Shown: piece after piece, positions 8,208 through 16,801 of the stretch
How the letters are laid out: every line of letters starts with the position of its first letter
Position numbering within the stretch: the first letter of the stretch is position 1
Assembly: GCF_003574425.1 (NCBI RefSeq)
Contig: NZ_QLIU01000036.1
Coordinates: 1-40,956, forward strand
Length of the DNA stretch: 40,956 bases
Reading direction: 5' to 3'
Origin: Cysteiniphilum halobium
Lineage (GTDB): Bacteria > Pseudomonadota > Gammaproteobacteria > Francisellales > Francisellaceae
Notes under the pieces: model-generated
What the model was told of the DNA's origin: nothing
What the model saw: the letters and a program-made list of their open reading frames with translations, nothing else
The model's database searches: none
Made by a program: the position numbers and the translations under genes

Positions 8208-8223
8208 TGCAGCTTAAGCTGCA
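8208..8223. repeat. Perfect 16-base palindrome in the HAD/permease gap
   Basis: TGCAGCTTAAGCTGCA lies in the gap between two convergent genes. An outer inverted pair, AAGTTAAGT near 8162 and ACTTAACTT near 8244, brackets it. There is no T-run, so I would call it a structured or protein-binding site rather than a standard terminator. Confidence 0.5.
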
Positions 8224-8265
8224 CAGGTCAGAGGCAATCGTAAGACTTAACTTAATAATGATTAA

Positions 8266-9483
8266 CTACTTAGACTTAGCAACACTGATAAACGCAACTA
8301 AGGCAATAATACAAATATAAATAACAACATAAGCAATATTTGCCAAATTGATTGCTAAGAATTGTGCAACAAGTGGTGCAGTACCACCAAAAATAGCCAC
8401 TGAAACACTCCAAGCTACCCCCATGCCGGTATAGCGAATATTAACCGGAAAAATGTCTACTAAATAACGAAACATACTGCCTGTAACCAAGATATTACTT
8501 ATCGCGTATAAAACTTGTGCACACATTGCCAAATAAGCATTTGAGAATATTGATAAACAGAACAAAGCAGGCACAGTGACAATACTACTTAAAAGCCCCG
8601 CTTTTAACATCTTTTGTGTACCTAGTCTATCAGCAAACAGTGCTGCTATCGGTGTTAACAGAGTAACAACAGCTACACCAAAGGTGGCAATCCAATGTGC
8701 ATTTTCACTCGTTAACAGTCCACGTTGAATCACAAAAGATACCCACCATAAATTACAAATATAGATATATACACCAACAAATGCAGCAATAAAGAAGCAT
8801 TGCATTAACTGATTTGTATAACCTTTAAATGCTTTGACGCCATTAAAAAATGCTTTATTAACTCGAACGCTCTCAAACTCAGGACTTTCGGTAGTGTTTA
8901 CACGAAAATAAAGTCCAATTAAGCAACCAACAAACCCCAAATAAAATGGCACACGCCAAAACCATCCCGGCATTATGGGTAATGAAACGATTGATGCCAT
9001 TGCCGCCCCCGACATCATGCCCAAAGCTGCAGCAAAACTTACCCAGCTCACAGCTAGATTCTTAAAGCCCCCATGATAATGCTCTGCCACAAAAATTGCA
9101 GCTCCTGTAAACTCACCGGACACAGAAATACCTTGGACAATCCGCAGAAGAAGTAAAATTAAAGGTGCAGCAATACCAATACTTTCATAGCTTGGCAAGA
9201 GCCCAATGCACAAAGTTGCCAATCCCATAAGAGTGAGACTTAAAGATAGGGCTTTTTTGCGCCCAAATTTATCCCCAATTATTCCAAAAGCAATGGAACC
9301 AAAGGGGCGAGCTAAATAGCTTGCAGCAAATACACATAAACTTAATAGCATTGCATAGGGAGTATCTTCTGGAAAAAACAAATGTGCGAATTTAAACGCC
9401 AGATAGCCATAAAAGCTAAACTCCGCCCATTCAACAAATGTACCAATCGCTGATGCGACAATAACTTTCTTTTTTGATTGCAT
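8266..9483 (-). CDS. MFS permease of the metabolite:H+ symporter (MHS/ProP-like) family
   Basis: A protein of 405 residues with 12 expected membrane spans. MHS features are the opening A-S-A-I-G-T-F-V-E-W-A-E-F-S-F-Y-G-Y, the loop 2-3 motif G-D-K-F-G-R-K-K-A-L, and R-I-V-Q-G-I-S-V-S-G-E-F in helix 4. Family members import proline, betaine, citrate, shikimate or other organic acids with protons; the substrate is not predictable here. The frame extends 56 codons further upstream, but the ATG at 9483 has a GAGG ribosome-binding site and begins exactly where the family does, so I chose it. It is divergent from the YiiX-like gene across about 200 bases with no obvious feature. Confidence 0.87.
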   Translation of the reverse strand: MQSKKKVIVASAIGTFVEWAEFSFYGYLAFKFAHLFFPEDTPYAMLLSLCVFAASYLARPFGSIAFGIIGDKFGRKKALSLSLTLMGLATLCIGLLPSYESIGIAAPLILLLLRIVQGISVSGEFTGAAIFVAEHYHGGFKNLAVSWVSFAAALGMMSGAAMASIVSLPIMPGWFWRVPFYLGFVGCLIGLYFRVNTTESPEFESVRVNKAFFNGVKAFKGYTNQLMQCFFIAAFVGVYIYICNLWWVSFVIQRGLLTSENAHWIATFGVAVVTLLTPIAALFADRLGTQKMLKAGLLSSIVTVPALFCLSIFSNAYLAMCAQVLYAISNILVTGSMFRYLVDIFPVNIRYTGMGVAWSVSVAIFGGTAPLVAQFLAINLANIAYVVIYICIIALVAFISVAKSK

Positions 9484-9683
9484 CACTATAATCCTCACCC
9501 TGTAAAGGCTAAAGATTATGCCGGGACTTTTAAAAAAAGGAAAGGTGATATACTGCCAACAAAATGATTTACAAGCGGTATAGTCAGTTACGAATTGATT
9601 AAACGCAATCAGCTTGTTACCTTGGAAAAATACAAGATTTCTGCTAAACATTAATTATTCAAAGTCACCAATCAAGGCAACAC

Positions 9684-10505
9684 ATGTTCTTTCGCAACAC
9701 ACTTAGTAACTACCTCATTCGCTTTCTCACGCATAATGTGGATAAAGCACGCAAATTAGCATTATCTGACTATCAATCATTGAGTCGTGTCGTTTTGCCT
9801 TGCGATGTATTGTTGATTGAAGGACGCTCACGCATAGCACGTGTAATTAGCTATATCACCCGCAGCATTTGGACCCATGCTGCTTTATATATCGGTCAAC
9901 TTGATCAGCTTGAGCCACAGTTACAACATACTTTATTGCAATTTAATCCGCATCTTGAACATCATCACATTATTATTGAAAGCATTCTTGGAGAAGGTGT
10001 TGTCGTTAAAAATCTAAAAGAATACACACATGAACATATTAGAATATGCCGACCGAAAGGGATTTCTAAAACGCAAATCACAACTGCTTTTAATTATGCA
10101 ATAGCTAATCTAGGTAAGCCTTATGATAATCGACAGGTGTTTGATTTAGCACGTTTTTTATTCCCATGGATGATTTTACCACGTAAATGGCGATCAAGTA
10201 TTTTTCAACACAATGCAAAGGGGCATGCAAAAATGACCTGCTCTTTGCTGTTAGCCCAAGCATTTATCCAAGCGCGGTTTCCTATCCTGCCAACCATTGA
10301 AAAGAAATCTTCAGGCAACTACTTTGAAGCGATTGCTCGTAATCCTAGACTTTTTGTGCCTTGTGATTTTGATTATTCGCCATTTTTTAACATTGTGAAA
10401 TATCCAATGATCACGATTGATGGTAATAGCGATGAATTTTTCTTATGGAATGACGAAGTAATTAGCAATGATGATGAAGGTCTGATAGAAATATGCCCAT
10501 CGTAA
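9684..10505 (+). CDS. YiiX/YebB-like permuted papain-fold (NlpC/P60-related) protein
   Basis: This 273-residue protein belongs to the circularly permuted papain-like group, in which the catalytic His precedes the Cys. The putative His is H65 in T-H-A-A-L-Y-I-G, a conserved Glu is E99 in I-I-I-E-S, and the nucleophile is C186 in M-T-C-S-L-L-L-A-Q. The first domain begins with L-P-C-D-V-L-L-I-E-G, typical of these folds. Relatives include YiiX, YaeF and LRAT-like acyl/amidase enzymes acting on lipids or peptides; the substrate is unknown. No signal peptide or clear membrane span is seen, so it may be cytoplasmic. An AAGG site is spaced well before the ATG. Confidence 0.75.
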   Translation: MFFRNTLSNYLIRFLTHNVDKARKLALSDYQSLSRVVLPCDVLLIEGRSRIARVISYITRSIWTHAALYIGQLDQLEPQLQHTLLQFNPHLEHHHIIIESILGEGVVVKNLKEYTHEHIRICRPKGISKTQITTAFNYAIANLGKPYDNRQVFDLARFLFPWMILPRKWRSSIFQHNAKGHAKMTCSLLLAQAFIQARFPILPTIEKKSSGNYFEAIARNPRLFVPCDFDYSPFFNIVKYPMITIDGNSDEFFLWNDEVISNDDEGLIEICPS

Positions 10506-10579
10506 CGCTTTTTGCTTTTATCAACCCTTTACTTTATTAGAATATACTTCAGCACAACTTGAAACATTATTGTAGGGAT

Positions 10580-10653
10580 ATATACAAAAAGTAGCTATTA
10601 TTGGTGGCTCGATATTATACAAAACTAAAAGTGGTATGCGTACGAATCAGACA
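10580..10653 (+). pseudogene. Possible remnant of the 5' end of an MTA phosphorylase-like gene
   Basis: In one plus-strand frame this reads Q-K-V-A-I-I-G-G-S-I-L-Y-K, very close to the start of methylthioadenosine/purine nucleoside phosphorylases (K-V-A-I-I-G-G-S-G-L-Y). The codon where Met would be expected is ATA, with an AGGGA upstream, and a TAG lies just before it. The following residues do not resemble the family. Only about a dozen residues match, so this is tentative. Otherwise I see nothing in the convergent gap 10506-10665. Confidence 0.3.
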
Positions 10654-10665
10654 AATAATTGCAAG

Positions 10666-11784
10666 TTATTTTTGGGATCTATCAACAACCACATCTAGTA
10701 AATGACTGCCTTGTTGTAATGCACCTTTGCTGTGAATACTTACGATAATTCCGTCAAATGGATAACTTATTTCGCGTGTTTTAGCATCTGCCATTTGTAT
10801 GCATCTGCCTAGCACCTGCCCATTGCTAAAACTCACTCCTGGAGTAACAAACCACTCATATAATCCACCTGATTGCGCGTAAATCGATCGAAAAGAATCT
10901 TCATCACAAAAGGCAATATGTTTGGCACATGCTTGTTGGTATATATTACTTGTTTTGACTACTTTCTTTGTCGCAAGATAGTTCAATATACGATGCATTT
11001 GAGTCTGCGCTTTTTTATGATCAATTAACTCTTCTGATCCTAACTCAAGAGTGAAGCTATCAACCAACACAGGTTCATTTCTACCTAATTGTATAAATGC
11101 CTGTTGCAGACTCCACCAGGGATAAGACCCTGCCTCATCTAACGCACCATTACATTTATTTTCAATCAATAACACATACTCAAACCCAAGGTTTTCTGCA
11201 CTGTCCTTGGCATATTGCGGGCTATATAGATAATCAATGGCGTAGCTATCAGTATGCAAATCCAAAATAATATCTGCCTGCAATGCTTCTAACTGCATGG
11301 TATAGTTTAAACGTCGCGCACGCGATAAGCCAAAATCACTGCTAAGCGCCTTTTTAATTTGCATACTAATCTTATCACGCAACGCTTTAGCATATTCCGC
11401 TGCAGAGCTTTTAAGATGCTCTTTGGCAAACGCTTTATAATCAATCTCGAGTTTAAAATAATAGCGATTCCAGTTGTCACCATTGGTTGCGTCAAAACGT
11501 CCCTGATGCCCGGCTCCTACCAGCATATCACGCCCAATCGGATTGCACTGAGGAATGATCGTAATATCACCTTGTGGCTGCTCTTCATTAAAATGTGTAA
11601 GCAAATTCAAGATTACGGCATTACCTTGAATTTCTGAGGCATGCATACTTGCTTGAATATAAACTTTCTTGGCACTTGCATCTTGTCCTTTAATCGTATA
11701 CTTCGTTACTGTGATTGTTTCTCCTGAAGCATTCTGTCCAACTTCAATCAAGGATTTTGTAATATAGCTTTTCATTTCTTTCAT
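10666..11784 (-). CDS. M14-type zinc deacylase (AstE/aspartoacylase family), candidate succinyl-DAP desuccinylase
   Basis: A 372-residue zinc hydrolase of the succinylglutamate desuccinylase/aspartoacylase family. Zinc ligands are H48 and E51 in M-H-A-S-E-I-Q-G-N and H177 in L-D-L-H-T-D. Substrate-contact and catalytic residues are in N-P-I-G-R and in E247 of F-T-L-E-L-G. A C-terminal beta domain follows. It is the last gene of the riboswitch-led lysine operon and overlaps lysA by ATGA. The ATG at 11784 has AGGAG ten bases upstream; the longer frame to 11820 has no such support. The succinylase pathway needs removal of succinate from N-succinyl-LL-DAP, normally by DapE, which is absent from this operon. 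I infer this enzyme may fill that step. Confidence 0.82.
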   Translation of the reverse strand: MKEMKSYITKSLIEVGQNASGETITVTKYTIKGQDASAKKVYIQASMHASEIQGNAVILNLLTHFNEEQPQGDITIIPQCNPIGRDMLVGAGHQGRFDATNGDNWNRYYFKLEIDYKAFAKEHLKSSAAEYAKALRDKISMQIKKALSSDFGLSRARRLNYTMQLEALQADIILDLHTDSYAIDYLYSPQYAKDSAENLGFEYVLLIENKCNGALDEAGSYPWWSLQQAFIQLGRNEPVLVDSFTLELGSEELIDHKKAQTQMHRILNYLATKKVVKTSNIYQQACAKHIAFCDEDSFRSIYAQSGGLYEWFVTPGVSFSNGQVLGRCIQMADAKTREISYPFDGIIVSIHSKGALQQGSHLLDVVVDRSQK

Positions 11785-12989
11785 TTCAGCCATACTCCTG
11801 CGGCTTGTGCTCTTCTGCATATCTTAACTTGCCCTTTTTGATATGTCACCTCTGCAGGCAACACATGACACAAAAAAAATGGCATACTCTCAGTAAATCC
11901 ATAGGCGCCTGTATGATGGAAAATAACATGATCTTTTACTTTGACATCATCAGGGAGCTGGACTTTGCCTAAATAGTCCAAGCTTGTACATAATGCGCCA
12001 TGCAAATGAATCTCTGATAAGCTAGCATCACTTTCTTTTAAAAGGCTTACCGGAAAAGCCTCTGATGTCAATGTTGGACGCATCAAATGCTGACTTCCTC
12101 CTTCCAAGATCAACATATCACGCCCATAAACTGTTTTACGATCAACTACTGCTGTAACATAAGCCCCACATTTGGCAACAGCATAACGTCCAAGCTCTAG
12201 CCAAATATCTGTTTGCGGATAATGATTTTTAAGCTTGAGAATCAATGAGTTAATCTCAGTTAATGTCAGCTCTTGACCCTTACTTTGGTAGTCAATACCT
12301 AAACCACCCCCTAAATCTAATACGCGTAAATCAATGGCCATGCTTTTTGCTAATTTGTGTAATGTACTGGCAATCGTGAACCAGATTTTTTCAAGTTTAT
12401 CCAAAGAGAGGATATTGCCCCATTGGAAACAATGAAAACCCAAAATATGTATATAAGGGTGATCAAGCACATTACTTTTTGCATAAGTGATCCAGTCATC
12501 AGGAGATAAGCCAAATGGCGTCACACACTCACCACCTAAAACGTTTCTCTCTTGATTTTGCCACTGTAATTGCACACGTAATAATACCTCAACGTGTTTT
12601 TGTTTTTCATAAGCTATGCTTTGCAAATCCTGCAATTGTTGCGTGCTCTCAATGATAAATTTACGCACTCCTTGTTCGATGAAATATAACAACTGCTCAT
12701 AAGACTTAGCAGGACCTGTATGCAAGATACGCGCAGGATCAACACCTTGCTTTAAGACCTGATCGAGCTCACCAATACTAGCGACATCAAAACGCATCCC
12801 TTCACTATGTAAAATGTTAATAATCGCTGATAACGGGTTGGCTTTAAGCGCATACCATAGCTTTACTGGCAATTTCTGTAACGCTTTTATATGAGATTGC
12901 AAAGTATCTAGATCATAGAAAAAAAAGGATGTATGGATCTCTTTGGTTAAATCAACTAATACCTTACGGTGGTGTGTGATATCAACCAT
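11781..12989 (-). CDS. lysA: Diaminopimelate decarboxylase (divergent fold type III PLP decarboxylase)
   Basis: A 402-residue alanine-racemase-fold PLP enzyme. The PLP Lys is K49 in Y-A-L-K-A-N-P, and the phosphate loop is D-L-G-G-G-L-G-I-D-Y. Other active-site pieces are E-L-G-R-Y, H-G-A-L-C-T-S-L-D (the C-x-S-x-D motif) and H-T-G-A-Y-G-F. As LysA it would make lysine from meso-DAP, the last pathway step, which fits its operon. Several motifs deviate from standard LysA: E-L-G-R instead of E-P-G-R, and G-F-H-C-F-Q-W-G-N where H-x-H-I-G-S is usual. They resemble divergent LysA-like decarboxylases of other clusters. The assignment therefore leans on context. Its start overlaps the dapD stop by one base. 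Confidence 0.82.
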   Translation of the reverse strand: MVDITHHRKVLVDLTKEIHTSFFFYDLDTLQSHIKALQKLPVKLWYALKANPLSAIINILHSEGMRFDVASIGELDQVLKQGVDPARILHTGPAKSYEQLLYFIEQGVRKFIIESTQQLQDLQSIAYEKQKHVEVLLRVQLQWQNQERNVLGGECVTPFGLSPDDWITYAKSNVLDHPYIHILGFHCFQWGNILSLDKLEKIWFTIASTLHKLAKSMAIDLRVLDLGGGLGIDYQSKGQELTLTEINSLILKLKNHYPQTDIWLELGRYAVAKCGAYVTAVVDRKTVYGRDMLILEGGSQHLMRPTLTSEAFPVSLLKESDASLSEIHLHGALCTSLDYLGKVQLPDDVKVKDHVIFHHTGAYGFTESMPFFLCHVLPAEVTYQKGQVKICRRAQAAGVWLK

Positions 12990-13738
12990 TAACGCAATGC
13001 CTCCTCCAAACTAAGTGCATGATCACTCTTATCATCACGATATTTGACAATAATCGGGCATGCTGCTTGTAAGCCTTGGTCTTTTGCCCAAGTGTGTGTC
13101 AATGGCCTTGTACCAGGTATCACAACTGCACCCTCTGGAATCGCCTCACCTCTATCAAGCATGCGTTCATTGACACAATCGTACACATTAACACCTCGTG
13201 ATAATATCACTGATGGCGCAATGACCGCACGCCGTTTAACAACAATTCCTTCAACAATCACAACGCCTGCACCAACAAATACATGGTCTTCAATAACTAC
13301 AGGGTTCATACCCACAGGTTCAAGCACACCGCCGATTTGAACCCCTGCTGATAAGTGAACATGTTTACCAATCTGCGCACAAGAACCGACCAATGCATGG
13401 CTATCAATCATTGTACCTTCATCAACGTAAGCACCGGTGTTAACATATGCCGGTGGCATAATTACAACCGATGGTGCAATATAAGCACCAGCCCTTACCG
13501 CAGACCCACCTGGCACCATACGCACACCATCGGCAACAGTAAAGCGTCTTGGGAGCAAATTGTGCTTATCGACAAAGCCTTGATAACCTTCCGTAAAATC
13601 CATGTTTTTTCCAGCTCTAAATGCAGCTAAAATCGCCTCTTTAACTGCCACATTAGCTTGCCACTGCCCATTCTCTTGACGCTCTGCTGAACGCAATTTA
13701 CCTGTTTGTAAATCTTGTAGGGTATTCTCCCAGCTCAT
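12989..13738 (-). CDS. dapD: Tetrahydrodipicolinate N-succinyltransferase
   Basis: The protein has 249 residues, somewhat shorter than E. coli DapD (274). A helical N-terminal domain is followed by a left-handed beta-helix of hexapeptide repeats from about residue 75 to 200. It includes V-P-G-G-S-A-V-R-A-G-A-Y-I-A and G-T-M-I-D-S-H-A-L-V-G-S-C-A-Q-I-G, and the end L-Q-A-A-C-P-I-I-V-K-Y-R is also DapD-like. DapD transfers succinate from succinyl-CoA to tetrahydrodipicolinate, which commits this organism to the succinylase branch and creates the need for a desuccinylase. The start has an AAGGAAG site. It follows dapA after a 44-base gap and is coupled to lysA. Confidence 0.95.
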   Translation of the reverse strand: MSWENTLQDLQTGKLRSAERQENGQWQANVAVKEAILAAFRAGKNMDFTEGYQGFVDKHNLLPRRFTVADGVRMVPGGSAVRAGAYIAPSVVIMPPAYVNTGAYVDEGTMIDSHALVGSCAQIGKHVHLSAGVQIGGVLEPVGMNPVVIEDHVFVGAGVVIVEGIVVKRRAVIAPSVILSRGVNVYDCVNERMLDRGEAIPEGAVVIPGTRPLTHTWAKDQGLQAACPIIVKYRDDKSDHALSLEEALR

Positions 13739-13782
13739 CGTTTGTCTTCCTTATTTTGAAATGTATTTTTTATTCATTGGGT

Positions 13783-14679
13783 TTAATTGGCACATATATG
13801 CTCATAATAACTTTGAATCGCGGCATCCGCTTGCTGCAAACGCGCGATACTTGTAAGCTCTGATGCAATCAACGGCAAGCGCAATGTATCACTACCGATA
13901 ACACCAGTATATGCAAGCCATGCTTTTGCTGGAATCGGATTTGCCACACTAAAACAAGCAGCAGTGGCATCTTGCCATAAACGACTTAAGGTTTCATCAG
14001 CGCTAAAACGCAAAGAAGTTTCAACATACGCTTTAGCTTCTTTTGGCCACAGATTAGAAACGACTGATATTAAGCCCTTGCCACCAACTTTGGCAAGCTC
14101 TGGCATCATCGCATCTTCACCACTATATACATTAATATGTGGTGCTGTTTGTACATAGCACTTAAATCGAGAGATATCGCCGGAGGCTTCTTTTAATGCC
14201 CACAAATTTGGATGGTTTTTGAGTGCAGCAAAGGCATCAAAACAAAGATTAACACCCGTTCTTGATGGCACGTTATATAACATACAGGGTTTTTTTGCCC
14301 TATCTAATAATGTGCTAAACCAAGCAATCTGACCTTTAGTGCCTGGTATAGCATAAATTGGTGTTATCATCAAAAATCCATCAACTGCCTGCGTATTACA
14401 AAACGCAACCCACTTCAACTGTTGATGTAGTTGATAGCCACCAACACCAACAAGCAAAGGAACCTTGAGTGCTAAGCTACAGGCAAATACGACCACTTGG
14501 CATTGCTCTTCATAGCTCAATGCTAAAGCCTCACCTGTACTACCTAAAATCAATACACCGCAATGAGCTGATTCTTGTTTACGCAACAATCGCTCAAAGC
14601 TAATAAAATCAATCTCACCATTTTCAAGCATTGGCGTAACCACTGCTGTATATATATTATTATTGAGATTTATTGCCAT
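13783..14679 (-). CDS. dapA: 4-hydroxy-tetrahydrodipicolinate synthase
   Basis: A 298-residue TIM-barrel class I aldolase that condenses pyruvate with aspartate semialdehyde. Visible residues are G-S-T-G-E with the catalytic Thr at about 48, Tyr 135 and Arg 140 in Y-N-V-P-S-R-T-G, and the Schiff-base Lys K163 in A-L-K-E-A-S-G-D. The length matches the family. It overlaps the end of dapB by ten bases and has its own AGAGG site before the ATG. As part of the lysine riboswitch transcript it should fall when lysine is plentiful. Confidence 0.95.
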   Translation of the reverse strand: MAINLNNNIYTAVVTPMLENGEIDFISFERLLRKQESAHCGVLILGSTGEALALSYEEQCQVVVFACSLALKVPLLVGVGGYQLHQQLKWVAFCNTQAVDGFLMITPIYAIPGTKGQIAWFSTLLDRAKKPCMLYNVPSRTGVNLCFDAFAALKNHPNLWALKEASGDISRFKCYVQTAPHINVYSGEDAMMPELAKVGGKGLISVVSNLWPKEAKAYVETSLRFSADETLSRLWQDATAACFSVANPIPAKAWLAYTGVIGSDTLRLPLIASELTSIARLQQADAAIQSYYEHICAN

Positions 14680-15344
14680 GACACACCTCTTACTAATTCA
14701 TCAAACTGATACAACCCAGCATTTAACTTATTCTCATACACAAATCGCGCACTCCATACCGCACCTTCAGCAAAAAGCTTGCGATCATTCGCCACATGCT
14801 TTAACTCAATTGTTTCATATGGATTGTCCACCCTTAAGATATGCTCACCCTTTACATCTTCTTTGCGAATAGATTCAATAGGGCATTCTTTCACATTAAG
14901 CCATGATTGCCATGACACAGCAGTACCACTTGGCGCATCAAGCTTTTGTGTGTGATGTGTTTCAGTTAATTGAAAACGACTGTTTGTCACTAGGTTTTGT
15001 AAATTACCCAAGGTATTGAGCATCTCTTTAATAAGCACCATTGATAAACTAAAGTTATTCGCTACTACCCACGTTTGCTCTGATTGTCTGATACGCTGTA
15101 TAAATATTTCATCATAATGAAACCCTGTGGTACCACAAATGACAGATACTTTGCTCTGCATCAGCACTGGCAATATTTGCCTTAGCACATCAGCACTGAC
15201 AAAAACAATCGCCACAGTTGCCTTATTAAGTTTTTCAACAGTGACTAAATTATGTGAATCAAATACATCACTTATTTCATCTTCTTTCAATAACTCCAAT
15301 ACAGCTTTACCCGTTTTACCACGACCGATTACTGCTACCTTCAT
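14670..15344 (-). CDS. dapB: 4-hydroxy-tetrahydrodipicolinate reductase (short form)
   Basis: The protein has 224 residues against about 270 in E. coli. The Rossmann start is V-A-V-I-G-R-G-K-T-G-K-A-V, followed by C-G-T-T-G-F near residue 70. The catalytic stretch E-T-H-H-T-Q-K-L-D-A-P-S-G-T-A gives H130, H131 and K134. It uses NAD(P)H to reduce the DapA product to tetrahydrodipicolinate. The missing residues are mostly in the N-terminal cofactor domain; compact DapB proteins of this kind exist in other bacteria, so I do not read it as damaged. It overlaps lysC by ATGA and dapA by ten bases. Confidence 0.92.
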   Translation of the reverse strand: MKVAVIGRGKTGKAVLELLKEDEISDVFDSHNLVTVEKLNKATVAIVFVSADVLRQILPVLMQSKVSVICGTTGFHYDEIFIQRIRQSEQTWVVANNFSLSMVLIKEMLNTLGNLQNLVTNSRFQLTETHHTQKLDAPSGTAVSWQSWLNVKECPIESIRKEDVKGEHILRVDNPYETIELKHVANDRKLFAEGAVWSARFVYENKLNAGLYQFDELVRGVSWQ

Positions 15345-16735
15345 CGCACACTCTCCTTAGTGAATTCACTAAAGAGTTGTGTATAAATATCCATCATTAC
15401 ACTCTTTGCATCCTCTGTTGCTACTAACAGACAGATATTATGCCCGCTTGCGCCATGCGTGAAAAGGCGAACATTGTAACTTTCAAGGGCAGAAAATAGC
15501 TTAGCACTTATCCCTTTATGTTGATGCAACCGATTACCCACCACTGCAATGAGTGATAAATTGTGCTCGATGCTAATCTCAATATTACCAATTGACTGCA
15601 ACTCGTCTAATAATGCTTGCGTTAATAAGCTTTCACCAATTGACTGACTGCCAATATGATCCAAGGTTAGAGCAATACTAACCTCACTGGTTGTCACTAA
15701 GTCTACAGATATATTATGTTTAGCCAAGATGCTAAATACTGTAGCCAAAAAACCTTGGGCATGGAACATATCAAAGCTTTTGAGTGTCATTAAAAGCTGA
15801 TTTTTACGCTCAGCAATCGCACGAATTTGTGGTGGTTCTTTTAAACTATTTGCTTTAGCACTAATCCAAGTGCCACCCATTTTAGGTGAAAAAGTAGATC
15901 CAACAAACACATCAATATTGCTACTGATTGCTGGCCATAAGGTCGCCGGATGCAGAACTTTAGCGCCAAAGGTAGCAAGCTCTGCTGCTTCATTGAAGCT
16001 TAGACTCTCAATGGCTCTCGCTTGTGGAATAATCCGTGGATCAGCTTCATAAATACCAGCAACATCGGTCCAGATTTTCACAGACTTTGCCTGTAAGGCT
16101 TGCGCTAAAAGAGCAGCACTATAGTCGCTCCCCCCACGACCTAAAGTCGTTGTTTTACCTTTTGAGTCCATGCCAATAAATCCTTCGCACACAAGCACTT
16201 GATCAGCCTGCAACAACGATAGCATATGGGTTGTAACTTGTTCTTTGATGACATCAAGATTTGGTTTTGCCTGAGAGAAATTACTATTGGTTTTCATCAC
16301 CGTTTGCACATTAAAATACTGTGCATTAATCTTTTTCTGCCTAAAGATTGCCGCAACCAGTTGTGCTGATATTCGCTCACCAAATGATAATATCTCGTCA
16401 CTTAACTCTTTGGTATTAAGACGCACACTCATTTGTGCCAAGAATCTAAGATCATCTATCTTTTGTTGTATATCTGTTTGCAGGTTAGTACAATCAATCT
16501 TCGCAACAATCGGCAATATAACAGTCTGAATTTTGCCTACAATATTCTCTATTTCATCAACAGATGTTAAGTGATAGGCTAACTTAATCAAGAGATTTGT
16601 AACACCTGATTGTGCACTGACGACCACCAGTCGCACACTTGGCGAAGATTTGATAATTTCTGCACATTGGCAGATCGCGTTTAGATTAGCGACACTCGTG
16701 CCTCCAAACTTCGCGACGACAAAAGGGTTTTGCAT
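15341..16735 (-). CDS. lysC: Lysine-sensitive aspartokinase III type
   Basis: A 464-residue enzyme closely following E. coli LysC. The kinase domain starts V-A-K-F-G-G-T-S-V and includes the T-T-L-G-R-G-G-S-D-Y motif near residue 200, the W-T-D-V-x-G-I-Y segment and F-G-A-K-V-L-H-P-A-T. Two ACT domains follow from about residue 300, with N-I-S-V-D-L-V-T-T-S-E-V-S characteristic of the lysine-inhibited form. It phosphorylates aspartate, the first step toward lysine, threonine and methionine. It is the first gene of the lysine operon, with GGAGAGG before its ATG, and is preceded by a riboswitch. Control is therefore both allosteric and by leader RNA. Confidence 0.95.
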   Translation of the reverse strand: MQNPFVVAKFGGTSVANLNAICQCAEIIKSSPSVRLVVVSAQSGVTNLLIKLAYHLTSVDEIENIVGKIQTVILPIVAKIDCTNLQTDIQQKIDDLRFLAQMSVRLNTKELSDEILSFGERISAQLVAAIFRQKKINAQYFNVQTVMKTNSNFSQAKPNLDVIKEQVTTHMLSLLQADQVLVCEGFIGMDSKGKTTTLGRGGSDYSAALLAQALQAKSVKIWTDVAGIYEADPRIIPQARAIESLSFNEAAELATFGAKVLHPATLWPAISSNIDVFVGSTFSPKMGGTWISAKANSLKEPPQIRAIAERKNQLLMTLKSFDMFHAQGFLATVFSILAKHNISVDLVTTSEVSIALTLDHIGSQSIGESLLTQALLDELQSIGNIEISIEHNLSLIAVVGNRLHQHKGISAKLFSALESYNVRLFTHGASGHNICLLVATEDAKSVMMDIYTQLFSEFTKESVR

Positions 16736-16772
16736 AAAGCCTCTCCATTTATCGACACGGGGTTACGGCTTT
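16736..16772 (-). promoter_or_regulatory. Possible ribosome-site-sequestering stem of the lysine riboswitch
   Basis: On the minus strand AAAGCC pairs with GGCTTT directly before the lysC ATG, enclosing the GGAGAGG ribosome-binding site in the loop-to-stem junction. No T-run follows, so control is more likely at translation than by termination. The link to ligand state is inference. Confidence 0.4.
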
Positions 16773-16801
16773 TGCAAAATTTGACAAAGATACAAATACA
16801 A

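Noticed and set aside
9484-9651. N-terminal 56-codon extension of the permease
   Set aside because: The extra residues do not match the family, and the ATG at 9483 has a good ribosome-binding site.
13044-13630. Plus-strand frames opposite dapD
   Set aside because: They follow from the codon pattern of the hexapeptide repeats on the other strand. Their composition is not protein-like.
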